A stretch of DNA of 64,000 nucleotides from Microvelia longipes. Its lineage: Eukaryota > Arthropoda > Insecta > Hemiptera > Veliidae. The DNA lies in assembly GCA_018340805.1 (NCBI GenBank), contig JACMZG010001870.1, positions 14,863,723 through 14,927,722 on the forward strand, written 5' to 3'. Of the stretch, positions 12,301 to 24,025 are shown piece after piece. Position numbers and translations under genes: made by a program. Positions within the stretch are counted from its first letter, which is position 1; every line of letters begins with the position of its first letter. Below the pieces are notes generated by a model, which saw only the letters and a program-made list of their open reading frames with translations, was not told the origin of the DNA and did not search any database.

Positions 12301-15300
12301 TCTTATCACACCAACACAAGGTGAGGATCTGTAGCGACCTAGCAGCAATCCATACCATCAGAGTCCATAACTTTAACCAGATTCTGCTAGGTATCGTCTT
12401 AATTATTTCAAACACGTCCATATATTCTACTGAGATCGAGCACGACATAGCTTGAGTACTAAGAACGTGGTGGCAAGAATGACGTTTATGGACTCCAAAT
12501 TAATTAACCTTTATAATTTACTAGCACGCTGAGGCCATATTAGCGAGTGCTCACAGAGCACCCGTTGTTGCAGTCAATTTAACAATCTTAATCCTGAGGA
12601 CGAGCTAGCGAGTCCCAAAGACCGTGTTGCAAGTACAATTTATACCAACTCTTATATTCTGAAGGACCACGAGACCAATTTCAATGCGTTATGAATCCAT
12701 AAGACGGTTTGCAGTACAAATTAACAAACTCTTACACTCAGCTGACTGTGCGGAGCCCATGAGCTAGCGAGTCCAAAGACGTGTTGCGTTACACCAGACA
12801 ACTGATTAGACCTCAATACACTCTTTATGAATTACTCTAATGAGGCCAAAACCGTGAGGTACATATAGCGGATGATCTTGCCTGAAGCCAGGAGAGATTG
12901 AAGGGACAATAACTTTAGTATAGGCGAATACGCGAGTATGTTGTGAGATTAACATTACGCGGAAGAGTACACTCAGAATTTTCATTATCATTTATGTGTA
13001 TAACTCATCTAATCGCGTAATTATATTGAGTATGTGATTCACAGGGTGTGTGTACACTTAATTATTAATTAATAAGATTGTAGAGAATGTGAAAGATTAT
13101 CTCAAGATCATAAATATCTCTTTGTGTGTAATCTTTAGAGCTATAGCTCATAATTGCAATATAGATGAAACTTAGGCAATATATGGTTGGCTACATGCAT
13201 AACAAATCTCAAGCCACAAATATTTCTTCGAATATATGGTTTTTGTGAACGTATAATGTAAATCGGCTAAGTTTTACATTATATTCATTCAAGGTTAAAT
13301 GCGAAGAGTCCTACAAATAAATCACCACAGACAGACATAATAGAAACTTGATAACAAATTGCAGATTATAACATACGCATTAAAGCATATAATAAGTTTC
13401 TTTAATGTGGAGAATTACAAATTATAAATGATGTCACAGGGACCCACAACATATATGTGGCAGTTATACGTGTGTAATGATACTCATCAATTTATGATAG
13501 CAGTAATGTATATCAGCATAGGTCTCAAGTCTTAGTTGAACAACCACGGAAGAACGCTGCCCTCAGAATAGTAGAAAAAGGTAATTAGTATCTATATCTT
13601 TCTAGTGTTATTTTCAATCAATCTGTTAGAATGATTTTCTTACGTTTAAATAGATCACTAAAATTCCTTCCCAACGTATAGTGCAATAGTATAGGACTAT
13701 AGATAAGAGCTATTGTTAGTATAAGAAAATATCTTGCGTGACACTCTATATTATTTGTCAAATTCGCATATATCCTACTTACTATGGTATAATGTTATTA
13801 TTCAATCAACGAGGATGAAGATCTTTAATATACCACCTTGATAGAATGAAAACGATAAGAAATGAAAGAGTGATCCTTGTGTATGTCCAGTATTCAAGAT
13901 TTGGTTCTCGTTCTAGCCTTATTGATCTCTTTTGATAATCAATCACCAACGCTCTGCTGTGTCTTTATAACTACATTGGGGAGATATCTGATTAACAAAC
14001 AATGAAGGCGACAGGGACACTACATAGAAAATCCAATCACTACATGTCGTGTGGATATACCAATATCACTTACTCTTCTGAGTAGTATGTGATGTTGGAC
14101 ATGTTTACTTCTTAAAATAACTCCTGTTATACATAAATGTTTTTGTATACTTGAATTCTAATCAATGAATACTAAATAAATTACATATAAACTATATTTT
14201 TTATCTAGTCCTAATATAAAGAATAGCCATCATGAAATTTAAGTAGGTGTTGTAATCAGCTATTGGTTCACAAAAGGACGGTAAATACCAAGTAAAGAAA
14301 TATTTAGGAGGGCACACCTCTATTTATGAGTAAAAGTATTGAGGTAATACTAATTGTGTAATTTTTGGTGGTTAATAGATTATAGTAAAATATCGTATAT
14401 ATTGTAGTACCTGGTTTAGAAGTATTCAAAATAAGATTACTTTTATTAAATACTAATGAACATTACCAATTTCCTTGTGAATTGCTCAACCCATTCTACA
14501 ACCTAAATTAAAATTTAATCCTTTGTTGACATCACATAATTTCTTAATAAATATTTTTTGAATAAGATAATAATATAATATAACAATATTAGTTTATTTT
14601 TTAAGCCCCGATTCACATTAATTTTTACTATCTTATATTTTGTAAAATTAATAATTAAATAATATAAACAGAAGTTTTAGATAAATTTCAATACACTACA
14701 TGGAGGGAAGGTTGAATTCAACACTTGGATTGTTTTGGTTCCTCGCCTTTGTTTTAATCAGAATCTCCCAATTATAAAGAGGCAGGATAGAGAGAAATAT
14801 TCAATCTGCTTCAATCCAATCTATTTTCACCTACAAGGGAAAAGCCTTTTGATTATTCAAGAGAGGATGGATTGAAATGTTCAATATTTTCTATTCTATC
14901 TATTTATATCAAGTTGGGTTTGTCTATTTTAAGACATCTTCTCAGTTGATTTTGTTAACCTGGATACTTGTTACTTTACTTTATAGGTATTAGCTGTTAC
15001 TACAGCTAATTACTTCATGTTAATGGAAACATACCTAACTATATTGTCCCAATCTTATTATTAAATTAATAATAACTAAACCTATCTTTTGTCTAGAAAT
15101 ATCATATTTGTGTGTTTTAGCTTCTGCTAAATGGATATGAAAAGTTGAATTCTGATATAGCAATGATTGCTAAAAATGAAGAAGCAAATATGTGGGAAGC
15201 TTCATCAAAGTCATCTAATGGACTCTCCCCGTCATCACTTCTTAAGTAAGTATCAAAAAATTGAGTTCGGGTTATCTCGGAACTCAACACCGTATTCGCC

Positions 15301-18300
15301 ATGCCCATCCTCCCTGCTTCAGACTCGCTATGCTCGTCCTCAGAATATAAGAGTTGTTAAATTTGTACTGCAACACGTCTTTGGACTCGCTATGCTCGTC
15401 CTCAGAATATAAGAGTTGTTAAATTTGTACTGCAACACGTCTTTGGACTCGCTATGCTCGTCCTCAGAATATAAGAGTTGTTAAATTTGTACTGCAACAC
15501 GTCTTTGGACTCGCTATGCTCGTCCTCAGAATATAAGAGTTGTTAAATTTGTACTGCAACACGTCTTTGGACTCGCTATGCTCGTCCTCAGAATATAAGA
15601 GTTTAAATTTGTACTGCAACACGTCTTTGGACTCGCTATGCTCGTCCTCAGAATATAAGAGTTGTTAAATTTGTACTGCAACACCTTTGGACTCGCTATG
15701 CTCGTCCTCAGAATATAAGAGTTGTTAAATTTGTACTGCAACACGTCTTTGGACTCGCTTCGCTCGTTCTTAGATTAGTAAATACACCCATTTCATTTGC
15801 ATTGGTCACCCATCCAGGCACTGACCTTGCTAGATGCTGCTTAACTGTTATAATCCAAAAATAATCATGGATATACTTGTGGTATGGAAACAAAACTGGT
15901 GTACTTATTTATTGCGTAAAGGTTTACCCTTTTACCGAATTTCAACTCAATTAAATTATTCCACAATTAAAAAAAAAGAAACGTAAACAAGTTTTGATAA
16001 CAATTGAACTAATGCTGATAATGTAATGAAACTTGGCACATAAGTAAGTCTTATACATAGCCACATGCCTATCAAACCTCAAATTGATAGCAGCATTTTT
16101 TCTGCGTTTTATGATTTTTTGAAATTTCTGCTGAGTCAATATTGCCGTTTAATGATGTCATAAAAAAATAATTTCCGGATAGCACAACTACCCCTATAGA
16201 CTGATGTTTGTACAAACTTCCAACTCTCTAGCATAAATACACTGGGAGCTACTATGTTAGCTCCATACACACCGTGACCCTTTCTACTTTTCCTCATTTA
16301 TGCAGCAGGTATATAACAGAAGTATTGTGTTTGCTAGAAAATCTGAAACCGGGATGACACCGGAATTATCCATTTGCGCTGTTTTTAAGACCTCCCTAAG
16401 AGATTTTCACAAAGCTATGTCTAAATATGTCTGTTATTATCGTACCTTCCAGTGTATTTATGCTATACACTTAAAACTAGGTACAAAAATTAATCTAGTT
16501 GTGCAATCTGGTTTTTTATGATGTCATAAATAAAGACTCGGTAAAAATTTAAAAATTATGACACACGGAAAAATGTCTCGATCATGTATAAGACCAATAT
16601 GTGCCAAGTTTTTGTCTCATTATTAGTGCTGTTATACATTTGGTGAGTCCGAAGACATTCGGTTGTACATTTGGTGAGTTTGAAGATGTGCTGTTGTACA
16701 TTTGGTGAGTCCAAAGACGTGCTGTTTTACATTTGGTGGGTCTGAAGACGTGCTATTGTACATTTGGTGAGTCCAAAGACGTGCTGTTTTACATTTGGTG
16801 GGTCTGAAGACGTGCTATTGTACATTTAGTGAGTCTAAAGACGTGCTGTTTTACATTTGGTGAGTCCAGAGATATTCTGTTGTACATTTAGTGAGTCCAA
16901 AGACGTGCTGTTGTACATTTGGTGAGTTTGAAGACGTTCTGTTGTACATTTGGTGAGTTTGAAGATGTGCTATTGTACATTTGGTTCTGAGGACAAGCAA
17001 AGCAAGTCCAAAGTAGGAGGATAAGTAGGAAAAATCCAATATGGAAGAAAAGTTCCAAGGTACATGGAACCTGATTTTGAGTAAATCCAGAGTGTTTTAC
17101 CTACAATATTTTCCTGTTGTGTTTATTATAACCTGTGAATTCTCATTATAGTATGTAGCTAATAATAATAAAAAACTAACATACCTGCTAAGTAATTTAT
17201 AAGAAGAAAGAATAATAATGCATGATTTACTGTGATTGTTACAGGACACTTTACGAAAAAATAGTTTATCTAGAGCAAATAGATCATGAGAAGAGTATCG
17301 ATTTGAATTCAGTCAAAGGACAAATAAAGAATATGATTCAACAGAATAAAATCGAACAACCGAGAAGGACAGGAGGTGTGTTGCTGTGGAAGATAGACAA
17401 AATTAACCAAGTGCTCAGAAATATGTATCAGGATAATTCTGTTAAAATATTTAGTGATGGATTTTATACTTCTTATTTTGGATATAAGTAAGCTTATTTT
17501 AACTTTTTATTTATTGTAATTTGACTAAGTATCTTATAATAAGGTAACAGTAAAAATTTTTTAACATAAAACTTTAAAGAAAAGTACTCAAGTATCCAAT
17601 TCAAGGTTGGAGGCAATATTCTAGAGCATTACTTGAATTTGACTAATGTGCAGTAGATACATTTAGACTCAAAGGAGTCTTTGTAAAGTTTAAATAATAT
17701 TCAATTATATCATCCTAGGTTCAAATTTATTAAAATACTCTCTAGTTTACACTCGTTATTTAGTATATTGTAATTATTTGCTTTTATTTGATTGATTAAA
17801 TACAATTTAATTAATGAAATAGTAAGTATGGTAAATGAGCCATATCTAGGTCTTACTTGACTTGACTTTTGTAACTAGAACTAATAATACTAGTGATCTA
17901 TCTATGTCTAAAAACGTGAACACATTTTGTTTAGGTAGATAGCCTGTTACTGCTTGTTTATGAAAATTTATCGAAAAACTTACCAAAAAAGCAATCTCAT
18001 AAGAAAACTGGTGTATTTAATAAAATATTTGACAACTTAGTGAGTTTTTCAGACAAATTTTCATTATTATTCCTAGGGGACTTTGTTTCTATTGGCATTA
18101 GAAGAAAATGGAAGAAGAAACATTTATAGAGCAGTTTGTTTTCTTTCTTTTTGATCTCATCATTAATTATTGGGACAATGGCCATTTCAAAGATACAGTT
18201 GTAATTCTGTTTTCCTGTTAAAAGAAAAAATTACCAGGCCAGTGCTCTGAGGCTATAATAAACTGAAAGTTGTAATTTGGGGTAATAACTAGTTCTGTAG

Positions 18301-19326
18301 TTAACTTCATCATATCCAAAAATCATAATGTTTGATTGATTTGCTGTTGAGTTATGGTTGTGAATGCAGAATTTTTAGTTCGTTTATGTTTAAAAAAATA
18401 TGAAATTATGGTTCATTTTTTACTTTGTAAACAGTAGAAACTTATTGTTAGACTTCTTGCTTAGCTTCAAATTTGTTAGTAATAATTTTTGATATTTTGT
18501 ATTCCTACCAAGACATCCCTAAACATATCCAAACAGATTCCTCCAAATAAAATTGTAAATATTTAAAACTTAGCAAAAAACCTGTTTGTTGACTAGATTA
18601 CTTAGGAGGTCTGAAAATCACTTGAAACGATTTCATTTTCCTGTTTGCCAGTATCAAATTTTTTTGAAAACACAATACTTTTCCTATATACCTATGTTAT
18701 AAATGAGGGAAAGTAATAATACTTCTTTCTTTTTTACCTAAGTCTGTATGTATGCATGTGTGTCTCAGTTATCATCATGGCTCCTAGTGTGTTTTTGCTA
18801 GTTTACTCTTAGTTAGTCTATCAGAATATAATCAACCTGTAGTATTCATAGTTGAATAACTAAATATAATTATTCTAGCAATCACATAAAGTTCCTATTT
18901 TTATATTTAAAAATATTTATGTATTTTTTAGACTAAAATGAAATAATTACACCAAAGTTATTTTTTTTAAACATATTGATTTGAATTTTTTCTAGGTTTT
19001 GCTGTAAAATCAACATAAGTGCCTGTGATCCGAATTATTTATCTTTAAATGTTCATCTAATGAAAGGAGAGTGTGATTATTCTCTGAACTGGCCATTTTC
19101 AGGGCGTATTCAAGTTGTATTGGTTCATCCTACTCTGCCAGAGCGCTCAGTACGTGAAGTAATGGTTTCAAACCCAGCATTGGAAGCATTTAAAAGGCCT
19201 AAAAATGAGATTGCGCTTAGGGGGTTTGGTTACGCTGATTTTGTTAAGATTTCTGATTTATTAGATCATGGTTATGTAAATCAAGATGGTTCTGTACACG
19301 TAAGGGTTGAAATTGTTTGCATATGA
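6301..19326 (+). CDS. Short TRAF-family protein: coiled coil plus MATH (TRAF-C) domain, no RING
   Basis: Four exons join in phase: 6301-6366, 15121-15245, 17245-17487, 18996-19326, giving 254 residues. The ATG at 6301 is the only in-frame one after an upstream stop. Residues about 65-102 (TLYEKIVYLEQ...IQQNKIEQ) look like the coiled coil that precedes the MATH domain in TRAF proteins. Residues about 107-254 are a complete MATH fold: GGVLLWKI, then SDGFYTSYFGYKFC, NYLSLNVHLMKGECD, LNWPFSGRI, GFGYADFVKISDL and a terminal VHVRVEIV. The pattern is closest to TRAF6-type MATH domains, which bind receptor or adaptor peptides as trimers. No RING or TRAF zinc fingers are encoded. Either this is a natural short adaptor without ligase activity, or exons are missing from intron 1, where the sequence is unreliable. 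MATH identification is firm; full gene structure is moderate. Confidence 0.8.
6770..7450. repeat. Inverted-repeat element with a long G run
   Basis: Sequence at about 6800-6880 (aaagtgatgtagaaattcat, then the G run, then gtggtccaactcc) reappears inverted at 7375-7442 (ggagttggaccac ... atgaatttctacatcacttt). The left arm contains about 14 consecutive G residues near 6829-6841. A solo copy of the same end lies at 41463-41560 in EIF2B5 intron 1. This looks like a non-autonomous DNA transposon of about 0.7 kb. The 83-codon reading frame at 7237-7488 runs through it and is not a gene. Confidence 0.6.
7797..7900 (+). repeat. Possible transposon end (CAGGGTTGCCAGA...)
   Basis: The segment beginning CAGGGTTGCCAGATGTCCCG resembles the terminal repeats of hAT-like elements. 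I found no matching right end nearby, so this is a fragment or a solo end. Confidence 0.35.
8160..10220. other. TRAF intron 1, no recognisable feature
   Basis: No exon, repeat unit or RNA was recognised. The composition resembles the noisy segment that follows. It may be the outer continuation of that inverted copy, but I could not align it with confidence. Confidence 0.5.
10220..14300 (-). repeat. Noisy inverted copy of about 14.4-17.4 kb, including TRAF exons 2 and 3
   Basis: This block reads as the reverse complement of the sequence to its right, with frequent one-base and short indels. Anchors: 10355-10490 matches the complement of TRAF exon 3 and its acceptor (17245-17370); 10570-10720 matches 17040-17165; 10735-11090 matches the 31-bp array at 16630-16985; 11160-11560 matches 16190-16560; 12590-12790 matches the 62-bp array; 12880-12960 matches 15270-15320; 13975-14020 matches 14740-14780. 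The symmetry axis is near 14.3-14.4 kb. The right arm keeps intact exons and the left arm does not. It is either an old inverted duplication or, more likely, an uncorrected palindromic long read. Confidence 0.8.
15311..15770 (+). repeat. 62-bp tandem array, about 7 copies, next to TRAF exon 2
   Basis: The unit runs 'ggactcgctatgctcgtcct' ... 'actgcaacacgtcttt' with a period of 62 bases (starts near 15323 and 15385). One copy lacks 3 bases and another 2. The array begins about 65 bases after the exon 2 donor and ends where the 5S-derived repeat tail begins. Its key words (gactcgct, gacgtg) match the tail of that repeat, so it probably grew from the SINE tail. Confidence 0.9.
15771..16290 (-). 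repeat. 5S-rRNA-derived dispersed repeat, copy 1
   Basis: On the minus strand 15800-15890 reads like a degraded 5S rRNA gene: ccatacca..., then agttaagcagcat, then ggtcagtgcctggatgggtg with the following acc. These match the conserved 3' half of animal 5S rRNA. In minus-strand order the 5S part is preceded by a body with 'gtgccaagtttcat' (16027-16040) and followed by a tail 'gaacgagcgaagcgagtcc'. It meets an opposite-facing body copy at about 16290. Confidence 0.75.
16291..16632 (+). repeat. Body copy of the 5S-linked repeat family, opposite orientation
   Basis: It begins 'ttcctcatttatgcagcagg' and runs through 'gatgacaccggaattatcc', 'acctccctaagag' and 'gtgccaagtttttgtctcat'. It mirrors 15955-16290, making an inverted pair of about 340-base arms. 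Instead of a 5S part it is followed by the 31-bp tandem array. Confidence 0.7.
16630..16985 (+). repeat. 31-bp minisatellite, about 11 copies
   Basis: The unit is of the type 'tacatttggtgagtccaaag' plus 'acgtgctgttt' with starts near 16634, 16665, 16697 and 16728. It contains the same 'agtccaaagacgtg' word as the 62-bp array. It ends about 260 bases before TRAF exon 3. Reading frames on both strands through this array and its inverted copy are artefacts of the repeat period. Confidence 0.9.
17488..18995. other. TRAF intron 3
   Basis: AT-rich intron. At about 18670-18830 there is a degraded piece of the 'ctcatttata' repeat family (ttttcctatatacctatg, then tcatcatggctcctagtgtg). Nothing else was recognised. 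Confidence 0.5.
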
Positions 19327-20949
19327 AATTTCCTCAATACGTAAAGGTTTGGATTCCATATAAGAATTTGTTTGGTATAAAAATAAGCAATTTTTTCCTG
19401 AAAAAATTTGCTTCAAAATTGTAAAATTTATTGAGATGTGGATTAGTTGAACACCACATCCTCATCAGGTGCCAGAAATTGGTAAATTTATAAATGATGA
19501 TTTTGGAAAATGAAATGGTGTGACGTTATTGGCTGAATCATGATGTTGTTAGATTAAGAAAATATTTTTGAGCTTAAAAAAAATATGAATAAAAAGATGA
19601 GATAAAAAAGAAGCTCTATGCATTGAATTCGGATTTTAAACAAGCTGAGAAAGTTCATAAGAAAATGGAAAATTAACATTTTCTTGTAAAGAGGTAACAA
19701 AGGTCTGATCGTATGAAGGAAATTGTATGATAATGGATTTTAAAGTAAAAAACTCTAGAGCTATTACTCTAGAGAAATAAGCTGCTCACATTTAATTATA
19801 AAAAATTAACCTGCTTATTTATCTTTAATATTTGTTAAGAGCAGCAGGCACTTACAAAAGTTATTACTTTTTGGGCACAGTTAAGAATTGATTAACAAAT
19901 TGCCCATTGGAAAACCAGTTAATTTTAAGTGTATTTATGACAAGTAGTCATATTAAGTAGTGTGTTTTATGACTTTCAAGTGTATATTCAATCAAATTGC
20001 AAGCAATTCACTAAATTTAATAATTAAAATGATATAGTAAAACCTCTGTTACCCATTTAAAAGGGGCTATTATTTGTTAAAATCAAAAGTTGGTTGTAAA
20101 TGTGTATTTTTTAAACATTATTATCATAGCAATGCACTCTTCATTAATATTTTTGCATTTTAATTATTTTTACCTCCATAATTTTTTTTTACTTCTATTA
20201 AATTTAATAGAAAAAATTAATATTTTGGTAAATATTTGTAAATTGTAAATATTAATTGTGTAAATATTTAATTGGTGATGGCTTTTAATACAGGTTTACT
20301 GTATTAATATTAGCTAAATGGCATCTCATTTGTTAAAATGTTTATTTTGGTTGCCATTTTTTTTATTATTTGTAAAATGTCACTAAAAAAATCTTGCATA
20401 ACATTTTTAGTGATTTAGTATTTGACTGTGATTGAGCCTACAGGCTAAGCTTAGTTGTGACATCACATTATTCGTGACTTAGCTCTTGTGGATTTACCTC
20501 CAGACTATACTTTATATTGGAATTACATCATAAAATCACATTAAATTATCTCATTAGGGTTTTTTGTATTATTAGTTTTTTTAAATATTTGATCAAACTT
20601 TAGTTAGTAAGGTTTATAAATCAAAATAACAGCAATCGTTTAGAATGAGAGAATCAGTGGTCATTGTAAAATTAAATTAGTAATTATTTTTAGGTTTTTG
20701 AGCTCAATACTAGAATTTTTAGATCTCTATTTTGTTGATCACATTCCGTCCAATATATTATTATTGTTGTATATTTTATATAATTAAGAAGATTTGGTGT
20801 GTAATAGTTAGTCTAAACAGTAGTTATGTCTTAACTCCGTGGTCTAGCATTTCTTTTGGTAGAGACAGGATCAGAGCTCACAAGAAAACAGTTTTTATTT
20901 CTCAATCCTTTTACAAAGAGAATTTGTTTTTATTATAATGATTATTTTT

Positions 20950-21330
20950 ATTTACTTTTTCTCATTTATACCGTAGATATACAGCCAAAGTAAACAAGTC
21001 CAACGCCTAAAACCCAATAATTCACTTGCATTATCGGTTTCAGGTGTTTATAAGACCTACTGAGTGGTTTTTACAAGTTGTCTATATGTGTGTATGTATG
21101 CCGGTTACCATCGTAGCTTCCGGTGCATTTATGCTAGAGAGTTGAAACTTTGTACCGAAATCAATATTTAGGTCTAGTTGTGCTATGCAGAAAATAATTT
21201 TTTTATGACATTATTACCTGGAAATAATGGCTTAGCAAAAATTTTGAAAATTCATAAAGCATAGAAAAATGATTAGACCGATTTTAGACTAACATATGTA
21301 CCAAGTTTCATCTCATTATTACAGCATAAG
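20950..21330 (+). repeat. Copy of the 'ctcatttata' dispersed repeat body
   Basis: Landmarks in order: ctcatttataccgtagata, tttcaggtgtttataagacc, tgctagagagttgaaacttt, gtctagttgtgctatgc, and gtaccaagtttcatctcatt. The same order appears, often inverted, at 16137-16290 and 16291-16632. It looks like a SINE or LINE-tail family of about 0.4 kb. Confidence 0.65.
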
Positions 21331-22261
21331 TTCAATTTTTATCGATTGACTGGTATACATGATTTAATGGTTAAATATCAAAATACTTTAAAAAACGTTT
21401 TTTCACACTTTAAAAATGAACGTGTGAAGCGTAAGAATGAAACGTGTAGTAAGAATGAGGATAGTGGTGTATGAGGAGTATACGTTTGTAGGTACCCTGT
21501 ATACATTTCTTTTAAACAAACATGTATTAAATAGTTAAGTTGTTCTTTTTATTATTTATAAAAATTGTTTATATAAATGTTTGTTAATTATACCATGAAA
21601 AATATGGATTGTTTGAAACACAGTGGGCGTAACCAGCATCATCATGAGTCATTTTTTGGTTCTATTCTTGTTCTCTACTTTTTGTCGTTCAAAGGCATGT
21701 TTGTGTGGATATTGTTAGTATTATACAGCTCTATATTTACTTAAGGTGTATTTACGATTGTTTAATTATCATGAAGATTGTGAACCGCGGAAGCCTACGC
21801 AGTTTATTGTTTAATTATTGTTATACTCAAAGAGCCATCTATCGGCAAAAAACTAATTTCTATAAATAAGTATTAGTGTGTAAGAAATGTAAACTTTGTT
21901 AAAGTGATAATTATAGTATAAATATATAACACAATGCATAATATATTTACTTCTGTAGGCATATTTTTATAGTTTTGTAATGTTATTATTTTAGCTCAAA
22001 ATGTCAGATTTTTGTGATATAATTGTACAAAATTAGGTTTGCTGTAGAGAGGGAGGATTTGGAACGATTAGTTATTTTGAGCTATAAATGATTATATTTA
22101 AGAAGAAAACCATTGTTCTAAATATTTGTTTAAATTCATAAAATTATTGGAAGTTCTTACATTTTCCAATAATAAAAGTTCATCTCTTTATACAGTACAA
22201 ATTCATACAGTAGAATTTCTTGAGTAGATAGATAAAAGGGGGAGGGGGTAGAAATTGCTTA

Positions 22262-22493
22262 TAACCAGGTAGAAGGTAAGATAACCACCTTACATGGTTA
22301 TCACTAGGTTGAAGGTAAGATAACCACCTTACCATGGTTAATAACCAGGTTTACCATGGTTATAACCAGGTAAAAGGTAAGATAACCACCTTACATGGTT
22401 ATCACTAGGTAGAAGGTAAGATAACCATCTTACATGGTTATAACCAGGTAGAAGGTAAGATAACCACCTTACATGGTTATCACCAGGTATCAC
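22262..22493. repeat. 39-bp minisatellite with self-complementary units
   Basis: The unit is 'aggtagaaggtaagataacc' followed by 'accttacatggttatcac', repeated about six times with period 39; one unit is rearranged around 22320-22360. Within each unit GGTAAG pairs with CTTACC/CTTAC and ATAACC with GGTTAT, so every unit can form a hairpin. Confidence 0.9.
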
Positions 22494-23070
22494 CAACTAA
22501 GAAAATGAATAGATAAAAACGTTTTTATAAAAACTAATAGATTTAGAACTAGCGGGCACATTTAGCAGTGTTGTCTTTACATCTTGACATCACTACTTTA
22601 TTATTAAAAAATCACTCATTTTTGCACAAGAATAGTTACTAAAAAAACTATCAATCAATATAGAAATAAAGCCTTGTGCTTAGGTCCTTTTGTCACACTT
22701 AAATAAGTAGTTCATTTAGGAATTATTAATACTACAATTATTATACTTAAAATGGGTGATAATATGCTTACGTCAACTCTTATCTTGTAGTATAGCCATA
22801 CTGCTTTAGTTGCATGTTGACTCTACCAGAACACCTTTTTATCATTTTGATTTTTAGAGAATTTTCATCGTAAAAATGATACTTATGTTTTGAATTGCTA
22901 CAAACCGTAAGATTTTTTTTCTAAAACTTTTTAAATAAATTACATTTGTAGCAGAAATTTGAATAATTGTTTATTAAATACTTTACACGTAAGGAATGTT
23001 TCTTGACATTTACATCACCTATAGACTTTTAATAATTTAAAGCCATGCGTTTTTGAAGATCTCTAATCCA

Positions 23071-23359
23071 ATTGAAGATTGGATTACTGTTGATACTTGC
23101 TGTCGTATAAGAATATGCCTAGACCGGTTTCAGCATAACGCCATCATCAGCAGGCGGGGCAACACTCGAGCTCTCTACTAGTAAAGTAATATCAGTGAAT
23201 AACTTTTAGTCTCGATGAGCATGACTAGCCTTCTGAAGGCTTCCTGAATATCACTTTTTTACCCAAGAGCTCAAATGTCCTGCATGCTGATGATGGCGTC
23301 GAACCCGGTCCAGGAATATTCTTAGCCAACAGCAAGTATCAATAGCTGATTCTTCAATT
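23071..23359. repeat. Inverted-repeat element, 289 bp
   Basis: The ends (attgaagattggattactgt and, at the other side, ctgattcttcaatt) are inverted, as are inner parts (gatacttgctgt / acagcaagtatc; cgccatcatcagca / tgctgatgatggcg). A half copy lies at about 31887-32067 in EIF2B5 intron 9. Confidence 0.75.
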
Positions 23360-24025
23360 GCTTCTTCATATTTTGGTAAATATAACTTTTTTAATTTGAT
23401 ATCTAATCCCTTTACATTCTGAAAAAAATACTGTTGATAAACATCCGTCCAAAATTATTCCTTTACGTTATATTTGTTATATTGCATCATTATTTTTTTT
23501 ATTTTGTTAAAAAGAATAAATGTTTTTAATTTAAAAAAAAAGTTTTAAAAAGTGTTTATAAGATACATTGAAAAAATTGTGATTGTTTAAAAAAATATTT
23601 TTGTGAATTGTTGTCTATTTGTTAAAAATAAATAAAATAATTTGTGATAATAAATAAATTAGCGTTTATCTCACATTATTGTACAGATAGAGTTACCTGA
23701 GCTGTCAGTAAGGCATCAGTCTGACCTAAATGTCCAAGGTATGCAGGCTGAGTTAGTATATTCCTCTGTGATCCAGTCATAAATCAATTGTAACATATTA
23801 GAGGTTTTGAATTTTATATTTTGATTATGATAATCTTCTAGAAAGAGCTTGGATCATAAGAGTCAAATCAAAGTAGTGAAGAAAATAAAAGTAAAAAAGG
23901 AATGAACTTGCAGATTAATCGAAATTTGAGATAATCATCAATAATAATAATAAGATTTTTCTTTTTTGTAACAAAAATAAATTTATATTTAATTAAAAAC
24001 TTACAAATAATTCATAATATTAAAA

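Larger units (their letters stand above)
19327..24025. other. Convergent intergenic region between the TRAF-like gene and EIF2B5
   Basis: Both genes end toward this 4.7-kb gap. A possible TRAF poly(A) signal AATAAA is at 19588-19593. The rest is AT-rich sequence with a repeat-family copy (20950-21330), a minisatellite (22262-22493) and an inverted-repeat element (23071-23359). No coding exon was recognised. Confidence 0.6.

Noticed and set aside
15311..15770. CRISPR array
   Set aside because: The whole 62-base unit is repeated without unique spacers, and the context is an animal intron; it is a minisatellite.
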